The position numbers and the translations under genes are program-made. Source: UBA4465 sp002292365 (GTDB lineage Bacteria > Bacteroidota > Bacteroidia > Cytophagales > Cyclobacteriaceae). From it: a DNA stretch of 64,000 nt. The stretch lies in the NCBI GenBank assembly GCA_943788615.1, contig CALSQY010000002.1, forward strand, positions 372,001 through 436,000. Direction: 5' to 3'. This document shows, one piece after another, positions 43,478 through 53,643 of the stretch; position 1 is the first letter of the stretch, and each line of letters opens with the position of its first letter. The notes beneath the pieces are model-generated. The model did no database searches and had not been told where the DNA came from. It saw only the letters and a list, made by a program, of their open reading frames with translations.

Positions 43478-46400
43478 ATGAAAATTTTTCTGTCTTTTTT
43501 ATGGATATCTTTTTTTCTATCTATCACAACGTCATGTATTGAATCAAGAAAGAATAAGCTTTTAGTTATTTATGAGGAAGACGGACCGTACAGTGCGTTG
43601 AAAACTGAATGGATAAGGATCATTAAAGAAAGTAATTTTGATTTCGAGGTCGTAGATTTTAAGCGTCAAAGGTTAGGAGATTCGTTGTGGCAAAATAGAG
43701 CTTTAATTATACTTTCAGATCCTCAAATAATCAACCCTCAATGGCAATCGGATATTGAACGATATGTTCAAACTGGAGGTGAACTTTTGTTGCCATCTGA
43801 TACTATCAATCCCTATTATTGGCCCTGGTTGTACCAAGCGCAAATGAATAAAGAGAATGATTTCGATGGAGGGAAAATTATTTTTTTTAACGATTCAATG
43901 AATTTAAGGGAACTATTAAATGAATCTTTAGGAGCCATGAGTATCCAACCAGATCAAGTTAAGACTAAGCAAGCACCCAGTAACAATAGATTTACGAAAA
44001 TAATTTTAGACGCTGATGTGAATGAGCCCATGGAACTTTCCGTGTTACCAGGAGGCCGTGTGTTGTTCATCGAGCGAGAAGGTAATTTCAAGGTATACGA
44101 TCCTGAGACGCGCAAGACCAAGCTCTTGCATACCTTTGATATAAGTACTGAGGGTAATTATGAGGATGGGATGCTTGGCTTAACTATTGACCCAAACTAT
44201 CAGGACAACAACTGGGTATATATTTATTATTCCCCGAAAGGAGGGCGTCCAAGACAAAACCTTTCAAGATTTGTTTTGGCTTATCAAGATAGCCTGTTAT
44301 TACAGAGTGAAAAAGTCATTCTTGAGGTGGCTGTTCAACGTGAAACTTGTTGCCATTCAGGAGGATCTATTTCGTTTGGACCTAATGGAAATTTATTCTT
44401 GAGCACAGGTGACAATACGAGTTCCAAAGAATCAGATGGCTATTCGCCTTTGGATGAAAGAGTAGGAAGAGCCCCATTTGATGCCCAAAAAGGATCCTCC
44501 AATACACAGGATCTCAGAGGAAAAATATTAAGAATTACCCCAACAGCTGAAGGATCGTATACGATTCCGACAGGTAATTTATTTTCTTCGGACGGCACCG
44601 AAGGTAGGCCAGAAATTTATGCAATGGGTTGCAGGAATCCTTTTCGCTTTACGGTAGATCAAAGGACAGGATACATTTATTGGGGAGATGTAGGTCCTGA
44701 TTCAGGAAAAGACAGTGAACTCGGACCTCAAAGTTATGATGAATGGAATCAAGCTAAAACCCCAGGAAATTATGGATGGCCTTATTTTGAGGCTGATAAT
44801 AAAGCGTATCCAATGTTGGATTTTGCCACCAATGAATTGGGAGCACCTCAAGATCCCAATCACCCCTTGAATGAATCACCTAATAATACAGGGATGAAAG
44901 TATTGCCCCCAGCAAGGAAACCAATGATTTGGTATCCCTATGGTGTTTCGACAACCTGGCCGATGCTAGGTAAAGGATCGCGAAGTGCCATGGCAGGTCC
45001 AGTATATTATGAGCCGAATACTCCTTCTAAAACTGCTTTCCCCGATTATTATGAAGGTAAATTATTTATATATGAATGGGCTAGAAATTGGATAAAAGTG
45101 GTGTCTTTTGATGAAGAATGGCAGGTAACAAAAATTGAGCCTTTTTTGCCTAATGAAAAATTCAACAAACCGATAGATATGGAATTTGATGAATATGGGA
45201 ATATGTATGTATTGGAATATGGTGCCAATTACTTTGCCAATAATATTGAAGCTAAGCTTGTAAAAATCGAATATAACAGAGGTAATAGGTTACCGAACGC
45301 TGTCATTCAGGCAACGAAAACCAAGGGATCAGCTCCCTTTAACGCCGCCTTCTCAGCAAGTCAATCCTATGATTATGATCCTAATGATACATTAGTTTAT
45401 GATTGGACTGTCAGTGATGGTCGCGAAGTTAGGGGTGAGCATATTAGCTTGACATTTGACTCCATTGGGATTTATGAAATTGGCTTGAAAGTAACAGATC
45501 GTAAAGGAGCAGCATCATTCTCTTCTTTACATGTCAATGTGGGAAATGCGCCCCCAGAAATCAAACTAACGCTAGAAGGGAATCAATCTTTCTACTTCGG
45601 TGAGCGCCAACGAAATTATCAGGTTGAAATAGCTGATTTGGAGGATGGATCCTTGTCTACAGGTAGGATAGATTCACGTGAGGTGAAAATCAATTTTTCT
45701 TATCTCTCAGGTGCTCATGACCTGGCACTCCTAGGAGAAGAATTTTATAAAAATGCTGACCTTCCAATAGCCGGTAAACAGTTGATTGAGGGGAGTGATT
45801 GTAGTTCATGTCACGCGATGGCATCGGCTTCAATAGGACCAAGCTTCAATCAAATTGCTGAGAGGTATGAGAAGAGAAGTGATAATATTTCTATGTTGGC
45901 TATGAAAATTATTCAAGGGGGTAATGGGAATTGGGGACATAGTTTGATGGCAGCTCATCCAGATTTATCAACCAGTGATGCAGAGAGCATGGTTGAATAT
46001 ATCCTTTCTATGAAGGACAAAAATAATTCATCGAGCTTGCCAGTAGCTGGGACATTTATGTTAGATGAACATCAAAGTAGAACTGATAAAGGAATATATG
46101 CTATATCTGTTGGCTATGAAGATCACGGAAATGAAGGGATTCCTGCCATAGAAGCTTCTAAAATTCAGTTTTTGAGAGCTCCTTACCTAGAGGCTGAGAA
46201 TTATGATATTTTCAAAAATGTGGAGCAGCAAAGACCCAACGGTGGATCTTTTGCTTATGTGAGTAGTTTAAGGCATGGATCATATGTTGGGTTTGATAAT
46301 ATAGACTTGAGTGGGGTGGGCGAAATTGCGGTCAAAATATTGCCTATTTCTGGAGGGAAAATAGCTCTTTATCATGGTGGATTTGATGGAGAGCCTTTGG

Positions 46401-46582
46401 TCGAACTGTCTATTCCTAGTGTTGAGAAGGGCCCAAGTTGGGTTGAAGAAAACTTTGTTGAATATAATTTCAAAATTAATGAGGTCAGTAATGAAGTAAA
46501 AGCCCTTTTCTTTTTGTTCAGTGATGCGGATAGCACAAAGGTTGATATGAATATGGATCAAATTATTTTCAAGCAGAAATAG
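43478..46582 (+). CDS. ThuA-like / sugar dehydrogenase / PKD / cytochrome c / CBM6 fusion lipoprotein
   Basis: A 1034-residue exported multidomain protein (lipobox-like SITTSC). In order: a ThuA-like Rossmann part (about 25-130, NKLLVIYEEDGPY, LIILSDPQ); a glucose/sorbosone dehydrogenase six-bladed propeller (about 170-600, with CCHSGGSISFGPNGNLFLST and YAMGCRNPFRF); a PKD domain (about 605-690); a class I cytochrome c (CSSCH at 775-779, probable Met ligand near 829); and a C-terminal CBM6-like module (about 905-1034, APYLEAENYD). This arrangement is known in Bacteroidota and suggests surface oxidation of sugars with electrons passed to a heme. Full length and undamaged. Confidence 0.88.
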   Translation: MKIFLSFLWISFFLSITTSCIESRKNKLLVIYEEDGPYSALKTEWIRIIKESNFDFEVVDFKRQRLGDSLWQNRALIILSDPQIINPQWQSDIERYVQTGGELLLPSDTINPYYWPWLYQAQMNKENDFDGGKIIFFNDSMNLRELLNESLGAMSIQPDQVKTKQAPSNNRFTKIILDADVNEPMELSVLPGGRVLFIEREGNFKVYDPETRKTKLLHTFDISTEGNYEDGMLGLTIDPNYQDNNWVYIYYSPKGGRPRQNLSRFVLAYQDSLLLQSEKVILEVAVQRETCCHSGGSISFGPNGNLFLSTGDNTSSKESDGYSPLDERVGRAPFDAQKGSSNTQDLRGKILRITPTAEGSYTIPTGNLFSSDGTEGRPEIYAMGCRNPFRFTVDQRTGYIYWGDVGPDSGKDSELGPQSYDEWNQAKTPGNYGWPYFEADNKAYPMLDFATNELGAPQDPNHPLNESPNNTGMKVLPPARKPMIWYPYGVSTTWPMLGKGSRSAMAGPVYYEPNTPSKTAFPDYYEGKLFIYEWARNWIKVVSFDEEWQVTKIEPFLPNEKFNKPIDMEFDEYGNMYVLEYGANYFANNIEAKLVKIEYNRGNRLPNAVIQATKTKGSAPFNAAFSASQSYDYDPNDTLVYDWTVSDGREVRGEHISLTFDSIGIYEIGLKVTDRKGAASFSSLHVNVGNAPPEIKLTLEGNQSFYFGERQRNYQVEIADLEDGSLSTGRIDSREVKINFSYLSGAHDLALLGEEFYKNADLPIAGKQLIEGSDCSSCHAMASASIGPSFNQIAERYEKRSDNISMLAMKIIQGGNGNWGHSLMAAHPDLSTSDAESMVEYILSMKDKNNSSSLPVAGTFMLDEHQSRTDKGIYAISVGYEDHGNEGIPAIEASKIQFLRAPYLEAENYDIFKNVEQQRPNGGSFAYVSSLRHGSYVGFDNIDLSGVGEIAVKILPISGGKIALYHGGFDGEPLVELSIPSVEKGPSWVEENFVEYNFKINEVSNEVKALFFLFSDADSTKVDMNMDQIIFKQK

Positions 46583-46662
46583 TTTCGCACCGTTCCAATA
46601 GGTTCTGTGTTCGTTGATATAAAATATAAGCGTGATATATTAATTTCCATTAATTTGAGCGC

Positions 46663-48909
46663 GTGAAAAAAAGACACAGTGCATTATTTTTCTTCGCCTT
46701 AAGCAGCGTTTTTTTTATTGAATTGTTTGCTCAAAACAATCTGAAGTTACAAGATATTTATCAGCTAAATATTGGCCGCACCACTGAAAGCATCAAAATT
46801 GATGGGGCATTAGAAGAGCAGGTTTGGAAAACATCGACTGTGGCTACTGATTTTTGGGTGAGTTATCCCACAGATGGGATACGTGCTTCCTCGGAAGTTA
46901 AGACCCTGGTCAGGATTACATATGATGATGAGTTTATATATGTTTCAGCAGAATGTATAGGTCCAGGCCCTTACATTATTCAGTCTTTAAAACGAGATAA
47001 TCCTTTGTTTTGGAGAGGAGACGCTTTTGGTTTGGTGTTTGATCCGGTAAATGAAAAAACTAATGGATTTGTTTTTGCAGTCAACCCTGAAGCAGTTCAG
47101 TCTGAGTCACTTGTGACCGGCCAAACGGGACGTCGTGGGAGTAGTGGATCTTCGAGTGGGAGTAATGGATCTTGGGATAATAAATGGTACTCAGAAGTTC
47201 AAATTTTTGAGGATAAATGGACCGTTGAAATGGCCATTCCGTTCAAATCTCTGAGATTTGGGGATAAACGTGAATGGGGAGTTAATTTTGTAAGAGGAGA
47301 TGCAAAGAATAACAGCTATCACGTTTGGTCACCCGTGCCCGTCCAATTCAGAGGGATTGATTTGGGGTATACGGGTAAACTGATTTGGGATAAAGCGCCT
47401 GCTAAGACTAAGAAAAACATTTCAGTGATTCCTTATTTACTCGGCAATGGTCGACGAGATTTCGAAACAAACAATCCACTGAGTCATAGTCAAAGGGGAG
47501 GCTTGGATGCTAAGGTGGCAGTGACTTCTAGTTTGAATTTGGATTTAACAATAAACCCTGATTTTTCTCAAGTAGATGTGGATGAGCAGCAAACTAATCT
47601 CACGACGGTTAATTTGCGATTTCCTGAACGAAGACTCTTTTTTCTTGAAAACAGTGATGTATTTAATGATTTTGGAATCCCACCCATGCGTCCTTTTTTT
47701 AGTCGTAAAATTGGCTTAGACGATGAGGGAAATACTATTCCTATTCTATATGGAGCTAGATTAAGTGGTAATTTGAATAAAAACTTGAGGATGAGTCTTA
47801 TGAATACTCAGACCAAATCTGAAGAACTTCCAGGTAATAATTATACCTCGTTAGCCGTGCGTCAAAGAGTATTTCAGCGGTCTGTCATCAAAGGCTATTT
47901 TCATAATCGTCAGTTGATGACCCATGAACCTCTTTTACGAGATGATTATAATAGTGTCGGGGGACTCGAGTTTGGTTATCGATCTCAGAATGGAAACTGG
48001 CAGGGGTCAGGAGGTTATGGAATGGCCTTTACCGAAGATCAGGACGATCAAAATCATTTTTATAGTGCCACTGCAGGATTTGATGGTAAGTCATTTAATT
48101 TCTATGCCAATGTCTCAGGCATGGGAGATGATTATCAAAATGATTTTGGTTTTATCCCGCGCAAAAATCATTACGATGCACTCGAGGATACCACTTATGT
48201 CATTGGATTTAATCACATTTATTCAAGAATTGGCTATACTTTTTATCCTGATAACACTTTGCTTAATCAACATGGGATGAGGTTTAGCTTTGTTGGTGAT
48301 TGGACGGATACATCAAACGAATTGATTGCGAAAACTTTTGATTGGTCTTATAATTTTTCATTTATCAACTCAAGTACGTTATCGTTAATATACAAACATG
48401 AGAATGTTAATTTGCTTTACCCGTTTGGTTTCACCGAAGATGACGATCCCCTTCCCAGCGGTATGTATTATTTTGATTATGGTGAGATCAAGTATCAAAG
48501 TGATAACAGACGCGTGGTGAATATCCGTTCTGGATTGCGCTATGGAAGCTTTTATAATGGTACTCGGTTGGAAACGTCATTGGCCGCTAATTATCGGGTG
48601 CAGCCTTGGGGTAATTTTAGTGTCAATTTTATTTATAATGATTTAAGATTTCCGGGTATTTATGGCCGTCAGCCACTTTTTTTGTTGGGGCCAAAGGCTG
48701 AAGTTTCTTTTTCTAGAAATCTATTTTGGACCACTTTTTTTCAATACAATACGCAGAGGGACAATTTCAATATCAACAGCCGCATCCAATGGAGGTACTT
48801 ACCCATGTCTGATTTATTTATAGTGTATTCAGATAATTATATGGTAGAAAATTTCGGCCCTAGGAATCGAACACTGGTTTTAAAGTTGAATTATTGGCTT
48901 AATTTATAG
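46663..48909 (+). CDS. DUF5916 outer-membrane protein with CBM9-like domain, copy 1
   Basis: A 748-residue exported protein (signal ends IELFAQ). The N-terminal carbohydrate-binding family 9-like domain spans about 35-240 (IKIDGALEEQVWK, GDAFGLVFDPVNEKTNG). The rest is a DUF5916 beta-barrel with the family signature LTINPDFSQVDVDEQQTNLT and FPERRLFFLENSD. It is probably an outer-membrane protein that handles glycans. GTG start at 46663; no closer ATG fits the signal. It is followed after 63 bases by a close paralogue, so the two are a tandem duplication, and it follows the dehydrogenase fusion by 80 bases. Confidence 0.82.
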   Translation: MKKRHSALFFFALSSVFFIELFAQNNLKLQDIYQLNIGRTTESIKIDGALEEQVWKTSTVATDFWVSYPTDGIRASSEVKTLVRITYDDEFIYVSAECIGPGPYIIQSLKRDNPLFWRGDAFGLVFDPVNEKTNGFVFAVNPEAVQSESLVTGQTGRRGSSGSSSGSNGSWDNKWYSEVQIFEDKWTVEMAIPFKSLRFGDKREWGVNFVRGDAKNNSYHVWSPVPVQFRGIDLGYTGKLIWDKAPAKTKKNISVIPYLLGNGRRDFETNNPLSHSQRGGLDAKVAVTSSLNLDLTINPDFSQVDVDEQQTNLTTVNLRFPERRLFFLENSDVFNDFGIPPMRPFFSRKIGLDDEGNTIPILYGARLSGNLNKNLRMSLMNTQTKSEELPGNNYTSLAVRQRVFQRSVIKGYFHNRQLMTHEPLLRDDYNSVGGLEFGYRSQNGNWQGSGGYGMAFTEDQDDQNHFYSATAGFDGKSFNFYANVSGMGDDYQNDFGFIPRKNHYDALEDTTYVIGFNHIYSRIGYTFYPDNTLLNQHGMRFSFVGDWTDTSNELIAKTFDWSYNFSFINSSTLSLIYKHENVNLLYPFGFTEDDDPLPSGMYYFDYGEIKYQSDNRRVVNIRSGLRYGSFYNGTRLETSLAANYRVQPWGNFSVNFIYNDLRFPGIYGRQPLFLLGPKAEVSFSRNLFWTTFFQYNTQRDNFNINSRIQWRYLPMSDLFIVYSDNYMVENFGPRNRTLVLKLNYWLNL

Positions 48910-48981
48910 GGATTTATATTCTTTTTTAGAGAAGCGTTTTGTGAAAATATTCTTTGCTATGTTTGAGTTTTTTTGTTTGAT

Positions 48982-51207
48982 ATGGGATTCAATTTTCTTC
49001 GTTTTTTTCTCTCTTTTTATTTTTGGGTGCTATCCTATGTTTTGTTTGCGCAAAATAATGCCGAAGTGTATCAGTTGAATATACAAAGGATGAATGAAAA
49101 AATTCGGTTAGATGGGGTGCTTGATGAGTCTTTTTGGGAAGATGTCGAGATAGCTACCAACTTTTGGTTGAATTTTCCAGTCGGGGGAACTCCGGTTGAC
49201 AATGAAGTTCAGACCACGGTAAAGATTACCTATGATGATGATTTTATTTACCTTGGAGTTGAATGCTATGGGAAAGGGCCTTTTTTAGTGCAATCCCTGA
49301 AAAGGGATAGTGATTCATTTTGGAATGGAGATGCTTTTGCAGTGGTTTTTGATCCTGTAAACGAACGAACAAATGGGGTCATTTTTGGTGTGAATCCGGG
49401 GGGTGTTCAAACCGAAGCATTAATTACTGGTGAACCGGCTCGGCGGGGAGGTCAGTTATCTGGATACAATAAAGCGTGGGATAATAAATGGTATACTCAA
49501 GCAAGTGTAACTGAAAATGGATGGACTGCCGAGATGATGATTCCATTTAAATCGTTACGATTTGGCAGGAAAGGTCATTGGGGTATTAATTTTATTAGGG
49601 TAGATGCACAGAACAATGCAAATCATTCTTGGGCACCTGTACCCATTCAATTTTATGGTACCGATCTAGGTTATTTGGGACAGCTGATATGGGACAAACC
49701 ACCCAGAAACGAAAAAGGGAATATTTCATTGGTTCCTTATCTACTTGGAAATACATATAAAGACTACAAGAGTAAAAGTGATTTAAGCCAAAGTTTTGCT
49801 TTGGGTATGGATGCCAAAATAGCCATTAATTCTAATCTCAATCTGGATCTAACAGTCAATCCAGATTTTTCTCAAGTAGATGTAGATGAGCAACAGACCA
49901 ATCTGACTACGGTTAATTTAAGATTTCCGGAGCGACGACTATTTTTTTTAGAAAATAGTGACATTTTTAGTAATTTCGGCACCAATGCGAAACCTTTTTT
50001 TAGTCGTAAAATAGGATTAGATGATGATGGAAATACCATTCCGATTATTTATGGTGCCAGATTGAGTGGAAATTTAAATAAAAATTTGAGAATAGGTCTG
50101 ATGAATACGCAGACGCAAGAGCAAGAGTTACCCGGTAATAACTACAGCTCCTTCGCACTTCATCAGCGGATATTAAAAAGATCTGTTTTGAGGGGGTATT
50201 TTCATAACAGGATTGGATATACTGATGGTTCTGTTCAGGAAGATAACTTTAGTCGTATCGGCGGACTTGAGTTTAATTATTCTTCTGAAAATAGTAAATG
50301 GCGGGTTGTGACGGGCTATGGATTGGCTTTTTCCAATGAAAATCAAAATGAAAATCATTTATTTAACCTCTTCGGTGGCTATGGGGGCAGAGCTTTTAAT
50401 GTGATGGTAAACATCAGTGGACTCGGAGATAACTACATCAATGATTTCAGTTTGATACCCAGACAAAAACATTATGATGCCTTAGAGGATACCACTTATA
50501 TACTGGGATTCAATCATTGGTGGGCGACCATGGGTTATAAGTTCTATCCGAAAAATACTTTTATCAATCAACATGGTTTCAGTTTGACTACCAATGGAGA
50601 CCGAACAGCTACCTCCAGCGAACTGATTCAAGATAAACATCAATTGTCTTATAAATTTTTAATGAAAAATACGAGTGCTTTAGATCTTTCTTATGCACAT
50701 GAAGGAGTTAACCTTTTATATCCCTTCGGGTTTACAGATAATGAGCCCTTACCGGCACAGCTGTATAGATTTGATTATGGTCAGATTAAGTATATGACGG
50801 ATAAGCGCCGTGAAATTAAGTTAACATTCGGTTTCAGATATGGAAGTTTTTACAATGGGACTCGAACAGAATTTTCTTTAGCAGTGGATTATCGCGTGCA
50901 GCCATGGGGAAATTTCAGTCTCAATTTTGTTCAAAACGATTTAGAATTTCCTGGAAATTATGGTACCGAGCAGCTCTTATTGTTTGGCCCCAAGGCAGAA
51001 ATTAATTTTTCTAAGAATTTCTTTTGGACCACCTTTATGCAGTATAATACCCAAAGTGATAATTTTAATATAAATAGTAGACTTCAATGGCGCTATATGC
51101 CCATGTCTGACTTATTTATTGTGTACTCTGATAATTACATGGTAGAACATTTTGGTCCTCGTAATAGGGGATTGGTTTTAAAGCTAAATTATTGGTTTAA
51201 TTTATAA
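48982..51207 (+). CDS. DUF5916 outer-membrane protein with CBM9-like domain, copy 2
   Basis: A second copy with the same layout: signal peptide (ends VLFAQ), CBM9-like domain (about 30-235, IRLDGVLDESFWED), then the DUF5916 barrel with LTVNPDFSQVDVDEQQTNLT and FPERRLFFLENSD. The C-terminus ends LVLKLNYWFNL, nearly identical to copy 1. I prefer the ATG at 48982 over a TTG three codons earlier. The middle of the barrel differs from copy 1, so the ligand specificity may have diverged. Last gene of the plus-strand run that begins with the sulfatase. Confidence 0.82.
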   Translation: MGFNFLRFFLSFYFWVLSYVLFAQNNAEVYQLNIQRMNEKIRLDGVLDESFWEDVEIATNFWLNFPVGGTPVDNEVQTTVKITYDDDFIYLGVECYGKGPFLVQSLKRDSDSFWNGDAFAVVFDPVNERTNGVIFGVNPGGVQTEALITGEPARRGGQLSGYNKAWDNKWYTQASVTENGWTAEMMIPFKSLRFGRKGHWGINFIRVDAQNNANHSWAPVPIQFYGTDLGYLGQLIWDKPPRNEKGNISLVPYLLGNTYKDYKSKSDLSQSFALGMDAKIAINSNLNLDLTVNPDFSQVDVDEQQTNLTTVNLRFPERRLFFLENSDIFSNFGTNAKPFFSRKIGLDDDGNTIPIIYGARLSGNLNKNLRIGLMNTQTQEQELPGNNYSSFALHQRILKRSVLRGYFHNRIGYTDGSVQEDNFSRIGGLEFNYSSENSKWRVVTGYGLAFSNENQNENHLFNLFGGYGGRAFNVMVNISGLGDNYINDFSLIPRQKHYDALEDTTYILGFNHWWATMGYKFYPKNTFINQHGFSLTTNGDRTATSSELIQDKHQLSYKFLMKNTSALDLSYAHEGVNLLYPFGFTDNEPLPAQLYRFDYGQIKYMTDKRREIKLTFGFRYGSFYNGTRTEFSLAVDYRVQPWGNFSLNFVQNDLEFPGNYGTEQLLLFGPKAEINFSKNFFWTTFMQYNTQSDNFNINSRLQWRYMPMSDLFIVYSDNYMVEHFGPRNRGLVLKLNYWFNL

Positions 51208-51355
51208 GTGGATATGCCATCATCAATAAATGATGGTGATCTCACCAAAATAATTTACCATCGGCATCGTGATAATACTCTGCTAAGGGGGTTCATTTGG
51301 GAGGAGATTCAACTAATTATGATAACTCCGATCTAGAGGCTAATTTAAAATAAAT

Positions 51356-52438
51356 TCAAGCTTGGTACACCATGGCATTTATATTCATGCCTGCGCCTAC
51401 AGAAGCAAATATGATTTTATCACCTTTTTGGATCTGATGTCCATCTAATTCGTTTTTTAAAATTAAATCAAGTAAGGTAGGAACGGTGGCCACTGATGAG
51501 TTTCCGAGCCAAGAAATCGTCATGGGCATCACATCAACAGGAACAGATAGATCACCCTCAAGTTTGTAGAGTCTATTGAGGATGGCATCATCCATTTTTC
51601 CATTGGCCTGATGGATGAGCACTTTCTTAATCTCACGGAGAGGGATACCACTTTTATGTAGGCAAGCTTGAATGGCTCCGGGGACATGATTTAATGCATA
51701 TTGATAAAGTTTTCGCCCATGCATCTTCAGATAAACACCTTCTTTAGTGCCATTTTCAGGCAAATAAGAACCTCCCATAAAAAGCATTTCTGAATGCTCT
51801 AGGGTATCAGAGCGTGTTTTATGAGCCAAGATACCTATTGGAGTATTGCTTTTTTGAGAGGTCAATAAAGTGGCTCCTGCTCCATCAGCATAGATCATGC
51901 TGTCTCTATCATGAGGGTCAGAAATTCTCGAGAGTATATCTGCTCCAATGACTAATATATTATGAGCATCTCCCGACTTGATGTAATAATCTGCCTGTAT
52001 CATGGCTTGTAGCCAACCAGGACATCCAAAGGAAAGGTCATAAGCAACCGTATTTGGATTTTCTATATTTAAATTCTTCTTGACACGAGCGGCCAGACTG
52101 GGTAAAATATCTACTCCCGTATTTCCATGTTTTAATTCGCCAAAATTATGAGCAAAAATGATGTAATCAAGTTCTTCACGGTTGACTTCAGATGATTTTA
52201 ATGCATCCTCAGCGGCTAACCAACCAAGATCAGATGTACCCATATTATCATCTGCATAGCGCCTTTGACTGATGGTCGTAATTTGCTCAAACTTTTCGAT
52301 GATGTCAATATTAGGTTGAGTAAATGTTTGCCCAGAAGCATCCGTAAAATGATTACCTATGAAAGCATCATTGGGTATGATTTTGGTCGGAATACATTTC
52401 CCTGTTCCGCAAATAACACTGTATTTTTTTTCTGACAT
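51356..52438 (-). CDS. 3-oxoacyl-ACP synthase III-like (FabH/KAS III) protein
   Basis: A thiolase-fold condensing enzyme of 360 residues. The active Cys is in DLSFGCPGWLQAM (near 138), the His in VLIHQANGKMDDA (near 275) and the Asn in ISWLGNSSVATVP (near 310), so the KAS III triad is complete. It is isolated from any fatty-acid operon, so it may start a special acyl chain rather than serve main FAS II. Such stand-alone KAS III-like genes recur in Bacteroidota. The gene is monocistronic on the minus strand. Confidence 0.85.
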   Translation of the reverse strand: MSEKKYSVICGTGKCIPTKIIPNDAFIGNHFTDASGQTFTQPNIDIIEKFEQITTISQRRYADDNMGTSDLGWLAAEDALKSSEVNREELDYIIFAHNFGELKHGNTGVDILPSLAARVKKNLNIENPNTVAYDLSFGCPGWLQAMIQADYYIKSGDAHNILVIGADILSRISDPHDRDSMIYADGAGATLLTSQKSNTPIGILAHKTRSDTLEHSEMLFMGGSYLPENGTKEGVYLKMHGRKLYQYALNHVPGAIQACLHKSGIPLREIKKVLIHQANGKMDDAILNRLYKLEGDLSVPVDVMPMTISWLGNSSVATVPTLLDLILKNELDGHQIQKGDKIIFASVGAGMNINAMVYQA

Positions 52439-52589
52439 GACTATTGAAATATTATTTGATTGAAAGGATTGATTCTTTCTGAATCATACAGGATACTAAT
52501 TTTCCCACTAAATTAGTATAAAAAACCTAATTGTTATCAAAAGTGTCCTTGTCTTACGAAAATATATTCTTAAATCATTTTAATTCTAC

Positions 52590-53540
52590 TTATAAGGGAA
52601 ATTTCTCTAAGTAATTAGCCACATGGAATCCTAAATTTCTGATCTTTTTGGCTTGTTTAGAATAGTTATTTAAGCTTGCATTTGTATGATTTAGATGAAT
52701 GAAGTAAATTTTATTTTTTTCTCTTAAAGGCATGTATGAAAACAAATCTATGGTTTCACTGATGAAAGGATGAGGGATTTCTGAAATATCTCTATGATTA
52801 ATTTCATTACTATCTAAAAAGGTGCCATCAATAAAGGCATAATCTACGAGCGTTATCTTTTCAGTGATGTCTTCTTCCCATTCATGCCATTTGTCGATAT
52901 CAGGTATGAATATCGCTGTTTTATTTGGCCCCTCTATTTGATAACCTACCGTTTCTGAATATTCATCTCGGTGAGGGATCAAAAAGGGTTTAATCTTTAT
53001 CAGGGCATTAATTGTATGATGTACTTGATTGGTTAGGGGCTGAATTTCAATATTTTCCTCATTAATTAACTGATTCCAAGGCCCATTTTTTTCTAAAAAA
53101 AATTGCATTTTGGGCATGACGAATACCGCAGTCTGATGGCTGTTGAAGGCTTCTTTGCCTAAGTACATTAATCCTGAGTAGTGACCTATATGGGCATGAG
53201 TTAAAAATATACCATCGGGAATATCTTCCTTTCGGAAAGGAGCAAACATATGCAATGCTTTGAGCTGCTCCGGAAAGTCTGGCGTGGCTTCAAAAATAAA
53301 GCTTTGCTCATTGACTGGATCAACCAAGCCCAAGCAAGTTACTTTTCGTTGAGGATCGGGGTTTTCCCAAAGTACGGCACAACAGGATTTGGTACAGCCA
53401 ATATGAGGAGAACCACCGTCTTGCACATTACCAAGAACAACCAGAAAAGGAGTTGTTTGCAGAGGGGTATTGATTTCAGGCCCTATTAGGAAATTTATCA
53501 AAGGCATGCAGATAAAAGATAAAAAAATAATTATTGACAT
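52590..53540 (-). CDS. PqqB-like metallo-beta-lactamase-fold hydrolase
   Basis: A 316-residue MBL-fold protein with an N-terminal hydrophobic segment (MSIIIFLSFICMPLINFLIG, signal or anchor). The opening GNVQDGGSPHIGCTKSCC is the PqqB-type motif with a Cys cluster that can hold a second metal. The MBL signature is FLTHAHIGHYSG; further ligands are in IPHRDEYSET and FIHLNHTN. True PqqB takes part in PQQ synthesis in the cytoplasm, but no other pqq gene is present and this copy seems exported, so another hydrolytic role is likely. The substrate is unknown. Confidence 0.75.
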   Translation of the reverse strand: MSIIIFLSFICMPLINFLIGPEINTPLQTTPFLVVLGNVQDGGSPHIGCTKSCCAVLWENPDPQRKVTCLGLVDPVNEQSFIFEATPDFPEQLKALHMFAPFRKEDIPDGIFLTHAHIGHYSGLMYLGKEAFNSHQTAVFVMPKMQFFLEKNGPWNQLINEENIEIQPLTNQVHHTINALIKIKPFLIPHRDEYSETVGYQIEGPNKTAIFIPDIDKWHEWEEDITEKITLVDYAFIDGTFLDSNEINHRDISEIPHPFISETIDLFSYMPLREKNKIYFIHLNHTNASLNNYSKQAKKIRNLGFHVANYLEKFPL

Positions 53541-53592
53541 ATTTCAGTGATTTAGCTTTATGTAAGTATGAAACTAACCAAAATCAGGTCAT

Positions 53593-53618
53593 AAAAAAAG
53601 GGTAGTTAAAAACTACCC
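53593..53618 (-). terminator. Terminator of secreted protein gene at 53644
   Basis: On the minus strand GGGTAGTT (53618-53611) pairs with AACTACCC (53607-53600) over a 3-base loop and is followed by seven T. It lies 26 bases past the stop. Confidence 0.8.
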
Positions 53619-53643
53619 TCTAAACTTAATAAAAAAGAAGAAT

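Noticed and set aside
47924..48280. 118-codon open frame inside the first DUF5916 gene
   Set aside because: Shadow frame within a well-supported coding region; no signal, motif or family.
51217..51236. CCATCAT...ATGATGG hairpin after the second DUF5916 gene
   Set aside because: Short stem with no T-run; not convincing as a terminator.
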